A stretch of 12,270 bases of DNA from Gemmatimonadota bacterium (GTDB lineage Bacteria > Gemmatimonadota > Gemmatimonadetes > Gemmatimonadales > GWC2-71-9): NCBI GenBank assembly GCA_025361465.1, contig JANYAG010000351.1, forward strand, positions 1-12,270, written 5' to 3'. The notes under the pieces were generated by a model that was not told the origin of the DNA, did not search any database, and saw only the letters and a program-made list of their open reading frames with translations. Shown piece after piece: positions 7,482 to 12,270 of the stretch. The translations under genes and the position numbers were made by a program. Position 1 is the stretch's first letter; every line of letters starts with the position of its first letter.

Positions 7482-8234
7482 ATGGCCGCTCCGGTTCTCC
7501 GGCCGCTTTCGACAGGGGAAGTGCTTGATGTCTCCTTTGGCCTCTATCGAGCGCTCTTCATTCCGTTACTGACGGTCGCCCTGGCCTCGCGCGCCATTCC
7601 CGCCATCATGGGGATCTACCTGCAGGCCATCGGCGGCTTCGCGGTGCACCTGCGGCTGGGGCTTCTCCAGTTCTTCATCGGGATCTTCCTCAGTGCCATC
7701 GGTACCGCCGCGACGACTTACATCGTCTCCGGGGCCTATCTCGGCACCGATGTCTCCGCCAACGATGCGTTGCGCGCCGCGCTTGGTTTGCTGGGTCGCC
7801 TGCTGCTCCTCTCGTTGATGACCTCCCTCGTCGTCGGGGTCGGCTTCCTGCTGGTGATCGTGCCGGGATTCATCCTCCTCGCCGGTCTGGCACTCAGCAC
7901 CGCCGTGCTGGTGCTCGAGTCACCGATTTCCCCGAATGATGCCATGAACCGCTCGTGGCAGCTCACCAAGGGATCCCGCTGGAAGGTGCTGCTCACCTTC
8001 TTCGTCGCCGTGCTCTTCCTCCTGGTGCCCATGATGGCCATCGGGGCGATCGGCGCCGTCGGATCGGTGGTCGGGCTCTGGTCGGACATGGTCACGATCG
8101 TCCTCATCAGCGTGCTGCAGATCTTCATCTACCCGTTCGTCTATATCGTGATCACCGTCCTCTACTACGACATGCGGGTGCGCAAGGAAGGGTTCGATCT
8201 CGAGATCCTCGCCCGCGCCACCCAACGCGCGTGA
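7482..8234 (+). CDS. Multi-pass membrane protein, DUF7847 / GPDP membrane-domain-like
   Basis: This is a 250-residue, strongly hydrophobic protein. It opens with LRPLSTGEVLDVSFGLYR, the usual beginning of proteins annotated as 'glycerophosphoryl diester phosphodiesterase membrane domain' or DUF7847, and closes with YYDMRVRKEGFDLEIL, typical of their C-terminus. Likely membrane helices are near 24-48, 58-86, 104-122, 124-146, 168-198 and 203-228. A conserved-looking loop, SPISPNDAMNRSWQLTKGSRW (147-167), lies between two of them. There is no phosphodiesterase catalytic domain, so it should not be called an enzyme. It is the first gene of the MoxR-type operon, and its TGA shares one base with the next gene's ATG (TGATG), implying translational coupling. 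The exact start is fixed by a good AGGAG. Family assignment is moderately confident; function unknown. Confidence 0.82.
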   Translation: MAAPVLRPLSTGEVLDVSFGLYRALFIPLLTVALASRAIPAIMGIYLQAIGGFAVHLRLGLLQFFIGIFLSAIGTAATTYIVSGAYLGTDVSANDALRAALGLLGRLLLLSLMTSLVVGVGFLLVIVPGFILLAGLALSTAVLVLESPISPNDAMNRSWQLTKGSRWKVLLTFFVAVLFLLVPMMAIGAIGAVGSVVGLWSDMVTIVLISVLQIFIYPFVYIVITVLYYDMRVRKEGFDLEILARATQRA

Positions 8235-8842
8235 TGCCCTGGCAACAGCCGGACTCCCTCCGGGGCGTACTCGATTCCGTCTTCGCGGCGCCGGCGTATC
8301 GCTGGGTGGAGGAAAAGGACGCGTTCGCGATTCTCCGGCGCTGGTACGCCGAGTTGCAGGAGTGGTTCCGCGCGCTGCGCGAGTCAAATCCGCTCAGCTA
8401 TCAGTTGCTCCTCTATGGCCTGATGGTCATCGTCATCCTCATCGTCCTGCACGCACTCTGGGTGCTCTACCACACGGTGGGCACCTCGAGCCGGAATGCC
8501 CCGGCCTCGGCGACACCGGACACCGCACCGCGCACGGTGACCTGGTTCAGGCGCGAATCGGAACGCCTCGCCGGCGAAGGGAAGTACGCCGAGGCCATAC
8601 AGGCCGACTTTCTCGCGCTGGTGCTGGCACTCGACGCGGTGAAGCTGGTGCGCTTCCACCCGAGCAAGACACCCGCCGAGTACGCCAACGAATCGGAACT
8701 CCCGCCCGACACGCGGGCCGAGTTCCGCGACCTGGTGCACCGAGTCTACGGCTATGCCTTCGCCCGCTGGCCGTGTGGTCCGGCGGAATACGCCCAGTGG
8801 CGCGCCCAGGCACGGCCGGAGCGGTATGCGCCCGCGCACTGA
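8234..8842 (+). CDS. DUF4129 domain-containing membrane protein
   Basis: A 202-residue protein with one clear membrane segment (about 57-80) and a cytosolic C-terminal domain (about 103-190) of DUF4129 character: WFRRESERLAGEGKYAEAIQ, FLALVLALD, the FHPSKTPAEYANE stretch and the terminal RVYGYAFARWPCGPAEYAQW. Residues 1-56 form a soluble helical N-terminus (AFAILRRWYAELQEWFRAL). Many DUF4129 proteins are fused to a larger transglutaminase-like multi-pass region, so this short form is a minimal version. It starts on the A of the previous TGA and ends 17 bases inside the DUF4350 gene, which indicates coupled expression. In MoxR/DUF58 clusters DUF4129 proteins are recurrent partners of unknown biochemical role. 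I considered a start at 7955 in the same frame, but it would lie wholly antisense-like inside the upstream gene and lacks support. Confidence 0.85.
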   Translation: MPWQQPDSLRGVLDSVFAAPAYRWVEEKDAFAILRRWYAELQEWFRALRESNPLSYQLLLYGLMVIVILIVLHALWVLYHTVGTSSRNAPASATPDTAPRTVTWFRRESERLAGEGKYAEAIQADFLALVLALDAVKLVRFHPSKTPAEYANESELPPDTRAEFRDLVHRVYGYAFARWPCGPAEYAQWRAQARPERYAPAH

Positions 8843-10022
8843 GGTGCTGCTCGGACTCGGCGCGGTCTGCCTGCTCGGAGTGGCGGCCGCCATGCTCGGG
8901 GCCTCGAAGGCCACCAAGGTGGATCACGACGCCCGGCCTTCGACCTTCCTGGCCGGCCCGGAGGGAGCTCGCGGATTGCTCGAAGCCACCCGTGGGCTCG
9001 GCATCGAAGTGCGACGCTTCCGCCAGAGACCACGGGAATTGGCGAAGCTCGCCGACAGCTCACGGCGGCTGCTGGTGATCCTCAATCCCTCGGCATCGAT
9101 CTCCGCCCCGGAGCTGACGCCCTTCCTGGCGTTCAGCAAGTCCACCGACCTGCTCCTCGCGGGCCGCGGCGCCGATCACCTCATGCGCTGCTTCGGATAT
9201 CGGGTTGACCAGAAGTTGTTCGATTCGGTGAGGGTGATGGGGCTCGGTGCCAAGACGCCGCTCGTGAGTGCCTCCCTCGTGGCAACGCACAAGGCGACCT
9301 ACACCGATTCAAGCCGCCTGGCCGATGTGGCACGGACCACGTGCACGGTGCCCGCGATGCAGTCCGCCACGCCCCTGCTGGTGTCGGCACACGGGCTGGT
9401 GGCCATCCGACTCGAACGCGCCGACGTTCACCACTCGGTGATCCTGGTCTCCGATGCCGGCCTCTTCCGCAATCGCACCATGCGCGAGACCGATGCCGGC
9501 GTCTTCGCCCTCGGGCTTGTGGCCGGCAAGTACGATCGCGTCCTGTTCGAGGAGTATCACCACGGCTTCGGGACGGCGGGGTCACTTGCCAGCGCCACGA
9601 TCGCCTGGAGCAGGCAATCTCCCTGGGGATGGGGAGCGTGGCAGCTCGCCGCCGTCGGCCTGCTGGCGCTCCTCTTTGGCGCGGTGCGCTTCGGCCCGGC
9701 CATCCCCGGGATCATTCGCGTGCGCCGCTCGCCGATCGAACATGTCCGCGCCCTCGCCACCGCCTTGTCGGCCGCCGAGGGACACGACGAGGCGATCGCG
9801 GCGATGGTGCGCGGGCTGCGCCGTCGCCTCGCCCCGCCGGCCTTGCGGAGCCGTGGCGACTGGCACGCCTGGCTGGCCCAGCTCGGCGCGCATGCCGGCT
9901 CCCCCAAGGAACGCGAAGCCATTGCGACCCTGAACCAACTCACCCAACCGGGGCAGCCGCCGTCGAGCGTGCTGCGCGCCGCAAACGCCGTGGAGGACGT
10001 GTGGCAGAACATCCAATCCTGA
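8826..10022 (+). CDS. DUF4350 domain-containing membrane protein
   Basis: A 398-residue protein starting at ATG 8826, with GGAG 4 bases upstream, inside the last 17 bases of the DUF4129 gene. An N-terminal signal-anchor helix (about 7-26) is followed by a probably extracytoplasmic DUF4350 domain (about 35-250): PSTFLAGPEGARGLLEATR, then GLGIEVRRF, a strand RLLVILNPS (81-89), and the characteristic VLFEEYHHGFG (239-249). The fold resembles class-I glutamine amidotransferase-like alpha/beta domains, but I see no catalytic Cys-His pair, so a binding role is more likely. A second membrane helix (about 271-289) leads to a basic cytosolic tail with SPIEHVRALATAL and a MVRGLRRRL helix. It sits directly before moxR, in the order commonly seen in such clusters. 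Function unknown; family call good. Confidence 0.87.
   Translation: MRPRTEVLLGLGAVCLLGVAAAMLGASKATKVDHDARPSTFLAGPEGARGLLEATRGLGIEVRRFRQRPRELAKLADSSRRLLVILNPSASISAPELTPFLAFSKSTDLLLAGRGADHLMRCFGYRVDQKLFDSVRVMGLGAKTPLVSASLVATHKATYTDSSRLADVARTTCTVPAMQSATPLLVSAHGLVAIRLERADVHHSVILVSDAGLFRNRTMRETDAGVFALGLVAGKYDRVLFEEYHHGFGTAGSLASATIAWSRQSPWGWGAWQLAAVGLLALLFGAVRFGPAIPGIIRVRRSPIEHVRALATALSAAEGHDEAIAAMVRGLRRRLAPPALRSRGDWHAWLAQLGAHAGSPKEREAIATLNQLTQPGQPPSSVLRAANAVEDVWQNIQS
9992..9996 (+). promoter_or_regulatory. Shine-Dalgarno supporting the GTG start of moxR
   Basis: GGAGG, 4 bases before GTG 10001, lies inside the end of the DUF4350 gene. It supports a GTG start that gives the family's normal length. 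Without it, the frame stays open back to 9341 with non-homologous residues. Confidence 0.75.
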
Positions 10023-10984
10023 CCCCCGAAGAAGTCCAGCAGCACGCCGAGGCCGCCAGCCGCGTCCTCGCCGAACTGCGTCGCGTGGTGCTCGGTCAGG
10101 ATGCGGTCCTGCGCGAATCGCTGCTCGTCCTGCTCGCGCAGGGCCACGTCCTGCTCGAGGGCCCGCCCGGCACCGCCAAGACCCTCCTGGTGCGCTCGCT
10201 CAATCGCGCACTCGGCCTCGAATTTCGCCGCATCCAGTTCACCCCCGACCTGATGCCCTCCGACATCACCGGAGTCAGCATCCTCGGAGCCGGCGGTACG
10301 TTCACCTTCCGCCCCGGCCCGCTCTTCGCCGACCTGGTGCTGGCCGATGAGATCAACCGCGCCCCGGCCAAGACGCAGGCCGCGCTGCTCGAGGCGATGG
10401 AAGAACGCAGTGTCACCGTCGACGGCATCCGGCACGCGATGAGCCCGAGCTTCACCGTCTTCGCGACACAGAACCCGATCGAATTCGAGGGCACCTATCC
10501 CCTGCCCGAGGCCGAACTCGATCGCTTCATGATCAAGAGCCGCCTCGGCTATCCGACGGCGGCCATCGAAAGCGGCGTGCTCGATCGCGTCCTCGGCGGT
10601 TTCGAATCGTCCGAGGTGGAGACCTTCGGCATCGCGACCGTGCTCGACGCGGACGGGCTCTCGCGCCTGCGGAAGGCGGTGCGACGGGTGCGAGTGCAGC
10701 CGGCACTGGTGCATTACATCACGGCCCTGGTGCGAGCCACGCGCGATGCCCCCGCCCTGACGCTCGGCGCCTCGCCCCGCGCCAGCGTGGCCCTGCTCAA
10801 GCTCTCCCAGGCCGCGGCACTGGTTGATGGGCGGGACTATGTCATCCCTGATGACGTCAAGACGCTTGCCACCGCCGTGCTGCGCCATCGCGTGGTAGTG
10901 GCGCCGGAACTCGAACTCGAAGGGGTCAGTGCCGATGACGCACTCACCACCTTGATCCAGCGGGTGGAAGCCCCGCAGGGATGA
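10001..10984 (+). CDS. moxR: MoxR-family AAA+ ATPase
   Basis: This is a 327-residue ATPase, the usual MoxR length, when started at GTG 10001 with a GGAGG site. It overlaps the DUF4350 gene by 22 bases. Walker A is GPPGTAKT (54-61), Walker B is LVLADEINR with D116/E117, sensor 1 is ATQNP (155-159), and the arginine-finger region is EAELDRF (170-176). The MoxR-typical IQFTPDLMPSDITG stretch (78-91) and NRAPAKTQAALLEAMEE are present, and a C-terminal lid helical domain with GASPRASVAL follows. MoxR proteins form hexameric cytosolic AAA+ rings that remodel or mature client proteins, commonly working with VWA- or DUF58-domain partners encoded next door. All catalytic residues are intact. Its last codons overlap the DUF58 gene by ATGA. 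The client is unknown. Identity is very secure; the exact start is fairly secure. Confidence 0.95.
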   Translation: MAEHPILTPEEVQQHAEAASRVLAELRRVVLGQDAVLRESLLVLLAQGHVLLEGPPGTAKTLLVRSLNRALGLEFRRIQFTPDLMPSDITGVSILGAGGTFTFRPGPLFADLVLADEINRAPAKTQAALLEAMEERSVTVDGIRHAMSPSFTVFATQNPIEFEGTYPLPEAELDRFMIKSRLGYPTAAIESGVLDRVLGGFESSEVETFGIATVLDADGLSRLRKAVRRVRVQPALVHYITALVRATRDAPALTLGASPRASVALLKLSQAAALVDGRDYVIPDDVKTLATAVLRHRVVVAPELELEGVSADDALTTLIQRVEAPQG

Positions 10985-11238
10985 TCCTCCCGTCGCGACG
11001 CTGGTATGCCGTAGCCGCCGGGCTGGCCGTGATCGGCCCGCTCACCTTGTGGCGCCCGGAAGCGTCGCTGGTCTTCGTGGTCGCCGACATCGTCTGGATC
11101 GTCGCGCTGCTCATCGACCTCTTCCGGGTCACGACGATCGACCTCACCACCTTCCCGGTTGCACGCGAAGCCCCGCCGGCGTTTTCCGTCGGTAGCCCGA
11201 CCAGATCGCTGAAAGCGGTCTGGTGCGCCCATGATTAA
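10981..11238 (+). CDS. DUF58 family protein, N-terminal fragment cut at a sequence junction
   Basis: The ATG at 10981 overlaps the moxR stop in an ATGA arrangement. The encoded residues begin like a DUF58 protein: MILPSRRWYAVAAGL, two membrane helices (about 8-24 and 29-47), then a RVTTIDLTTFPVAREAPPAFSV segment entering the usual beta-rich domain. DUF58 proteins are normally about 300-450 residues with a VWA-like C-terminal domain. Here homology stops at about residue 75 (near 11205) and an apparent stop appears at 11238 in sequence of different composition, so the last ten or so residues are probably not native. Together with moxR this would be the classic MoxR-DUF58 pair, where DUF58 is the membrane-bound partner. 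The truncation is either real, making it a broken gene, or an artefact of a chimeric join. The order moxR-DUF58 makes the family call reasonably safe despite the short length. Confidence 0.75.
   Translation: MILPSRRWYAVAAGLAVIGPLTLWRPEASLVFVVADIVWIVALLIDLFRVTTIDLTTFPVAREAPPAFSVGSPTRSLKAVWCAHD
11200..11224. repeat. Inverted repeat at the composition break
   Basis: An 11-base left arm (11200-11210, ACCAGATCGCT) pairs with a right arm (11214-11224, AGCGGTCTGGT) across a 3-base GAA loop, with one T-G wobble. It is not followed by a T-run on either strand, so it does not look like a terminator. It sits exactly where DUF58 similarity ends and just before base composition changes, so it may mark the join. 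Confidence 0.6.
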
Positions 11239-11240
11239 AA
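11205..11240. other. Junction between GC-rich host DNA and lower-GC DNA
   Basis: Left of here, codons are overwhelmingly G/C-ending and genes are packed. From about 11231 the sequence turns AT-rich (ATGATTAAAAGTAGG, a run of A's at 11261-11265) and carries a gene with different codon use, its own intergenic spacing and its own terminator. The DUF58 frame is interrupted at the same place. No transposase, integrase, target-site duplication or tRNA is visible beside the break. The exact breakpoint cannot be fixed by eye to better than about 30 bases. Confidence 0.8.
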
Positions 11241-11260
11241 GTAGGCATGTGTGTTGGGGG

Positions 11261-11300
11261 AAAAATAATACTGCCCTCTCACAAAAATGTGAGAGGGCAG
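11261..11300 (-). terminator. Rho-independent terminator of the outer-membrane protein gene
   Basis: A perfect 13-bp stem (11271-11283 with 11288-11300) closes on a 4-base AAAA loop. Reading the minus strand, the hairpin is followed by TATTATTTTT, a good U-tract. It lies 18 bases beyond the stop codon of the minus-strand gene at 11319. There is no T-run on the plus-strand side, so termination is directional toward lower coordinates. Confidence 0.92.
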
Positions 11301-11318
11301 CATGGAGGACGAAAGTTA

Positions 11319-11957
11319 TTAGAAGCTGTAATTGAGGCCGAGGGTATACGTCCAAGCACTTTTGGCAACGTTGTCAAAGTCGGCGCTTTGATAACGGGCG
11401 AGGCCGCGCACGCTGATTTTATCCGTGATATTGATTTGGCCGCCGCCCCCACCACGATAGCCGATTTCACTGGTGGTATCACTAGCGGAGCCAATGGCGG
11501 GAATGACCACTTTCGCTGATGCTTTCGTCCATGTGAGGCCTACAGTGCCGATGAGATCGAATTTGCTACCGAGTGGCAAGAAGCCGAGGCCGTCAAGTGT
11601 GAGGCCATAGGTTTTAACGTCTGTGCTGAAAGCAGCGCCTGTGACTGTCGGACCTGCGCCGATTACTGCGCCGTTGGCTATGTTCTTGTTATTTGAGCGG
11701 TTATAGAATGCGCCGAATTCTGCGCCGAAGTTTTCTGTGAAGCGATTGCCGACGTGGATATTAAACCCGTTCTGAATATCGTTGAGGATCGTGTTGGCGT
11801 TGACGAAGTTACCACCGCCGAGATTGATGTTGCTGTTGTAATCGTAGTTTGTATGCTGCAAATCTATGCCGATGTAGGGTTTAGAGATGAAGTCTGCGGC
11901 TTGGGCGGGAGCGGCGAGGAGAGCGAGACAGGCCGCCGTGTAAGCGAATTTTTTCAT
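11319..11957 (-). CDS. Small outer-membrane beta-barrel protein with signal peptide (OMP_b-brl type)
   Basis: This is a complete 212-residue protein. It begins with a textbook Sec signal peptide (MKKFAYTAACLALLAAPAQA, cleavage after residue 20 at AQA-AD), then PYIGIDLQHTNYDYN, the usual first strand of small OmpA-like or porin-like barrels. Alternating hydrophobic/polar strands follow: GFNIHVGNRFTENFGAEFGAF, YGLTLDGLGFLPL, FDLIGTVGLTWTKA, ISVRGLARYQ and the terminal WTYTLGLNYSF. The chain ends in phenylalanine, as required by the BAM machinery. Size and strand pattern suggest an 8-stranded barrel of the PF13505 type. A GGGGG turn precedes QINITDKI. The ATG at 11957 has an AAGGGA site 7 bases upstream. 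Codon use is visibly less GC-rich than all other genes here, with many Asn, Thr and Lys codons, and the style is proteobacterial, perhaps alphaproteobacterial. It stands alone with its own terminator. Role unknown; similar proteins serve as porins or surface antigens. Confidence 0.88.
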   Translation of the reverse strand: MKKFAYTAACLALLAAPAQAADFISKPYIGIDLQHTNYDYNSNINLGGGNFVNANTILNDIQNGFNIHVGNRFTENFGAEFGAFYNRSNNKNIANGAVIGAGPTVTGAAFSTDVKTYGLTLDGLGFLPLGSKFDLIGTVGLTWTKASAKVVIPAIGSASDTTSEIGYRGGGGGQINITDKISVRGLARYQSADFDNVAKSAWTYTLGLNYSF

Positions 11958-11964
11958 TGTTGTT

Positions 11965-11970
11965 TCCCTT
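11965..11970 (-). promoter_or_regulatory. Shine-Dalgarno of the outer-membrane protein gene
   Basis: AAGGGA on the minus strand, 7 bases before ATG 11957, is optimally spaced and supports this start together with the signal peptide that begins there. Confidence 0.8.
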
Positions 11971-12270
11971 AAAAAAAGATCATTGGAGAAGACTGTAGAT
12001 TTAAGCAGTAGAGAAGGTTCGGGATGGGGAGAAGGGAATTTCCCATTGTTGTGTTTAATTGTCGGGGGTGTTGCGCGAATGTCACAGTGAGAGGTCGTAT
12101 TTTTGGTTTTTTGCTGTGGTAGGTTCTGATCGGGTCTTTATAACTTGTCCTCCCCCACTCGACTATTCAAGCCTTCATCCTTGCATCGGTTCGCCTTATT
12201 TCCTTCAAGCGTGAAGCTCCGGCACTTCGTTACGGCCTGACGGTTCCGGCAGTCGATACGCGCTGCTTTT
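11971..12270. other. Region without a confident gene, upstream of the outer-membrane protein gene
   Basis: About 300 bases of lower-GC sequence with no supported gene. It should contain the minus-strand promoter, but I could not find a convincing -35/-10 pair. GTGACA on the minus strand at about 12084-12089 is the best -35-like hexamer and has no good -10 partner. An 11-base palindrome, GGGAATTTCCC, lies at 12034-12044 and could be an operator or chance. A T-rich patch is at about 12100-12112. From the right edge to 12138 the minus strand has an open frame of 43 codons ending in TAA; it shows no recognisable motif and could be the end of a gene lying outside the window or chance. Confidence 0.6.

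Noticed and set aside
7482..8234. A glycerophosphodiester phosphodiesterase
   Set aside because: Only the membrane-type region is present; there is no catalytic TIM-barrel domain, so an enzyme name would mislead.
9557..10888. A 443-codon minus-strand open frame opposite DUF4350 and moxR
   Set aside because: Both sense genes have intact motifs. The antisense translation is unstructured and rich in Gly, Ala, Arg and His.
11222..11249. A dif/XerCD-like site at the junction (GGTGCGC)
   Set aside because: Only seven bases of one half-site match the Escherichia coli dif sequence. The central region and second half do not, so this is likely chance.

Overview
Nearly all of the window (about 1-11210) is uniformly GC-rich bacterial DNA with strong G/C third-position bias. 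An outer-membrane DUF5916 protein, a sensor kinase/OmpR-type regulator pair, and a MoxR-DUF58-type membrane cluster with an RDD::SpoIIM fusion suggest a Gram-negative, high-GC soil or sediment bacterium. Gemmatimonadota is my best guess, but this is inference from gene style because no rRNA or marker gene is present.

Layout, left to right. (1) 1-2085: the C-terminal part of a DUF5916/CBM9-type outer-membrane beta-barrel protein whose N-terminus lies outside the window. (2) 2130-4093, minus strand: a GAF-domain histidine kinase followed 56 bp downstream by an OmpR-family response regulator, very likely a cognate pair; the GAF domain carries the residues that bind heme in the mycobacterial DosS/DosT sensors. 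(3) 4232-5629, plus strand, divergent from the kinase: a GlcD/D-2-hydroxyacid-dehydrogenase-like flavoprotein. (4) 5619-7385, minus strand, convergent with and overlapping the flavoprotein by 11 bp: a single-chain RDD::SpoIIM membrane fusion. (5) 7482-11210, plus strand, divergent from the fusion: a tight operon encoding a multi-pass membrane protein, a DUF4129 protein, a DUF4350 protein, a MoxR AAA+ ATPase and a DUF58 protein. Every start in this operon overlaps the preceding stop. Regions 4 and 5 together form a recognisable MoxR-type envelope module, plausibly a membrane-bound chaperone or maturation system whose client is unknown.

(6) At about 11200-11240 the DUF58 gene is cut off after roughly 75 codons and the sequence changes abruptly to lower-GC, AT-richer DNA. 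This tail (about 11235-12270) carries one complete minus-strand gene for a small signal-peptide-bearing outer-membrane beta-barrel protein of proteobacterial style, with its own ribosome binding site and an excellent rho-independent terminator, then about 310 bp without a confident gene. The break is either an assembly chimera, which I favour, or a recent insertion. The tail should not be used to infer the host's biology until that is settled.

No tRNA, rRNA, CRISPR array, transposase or integrase was seen.
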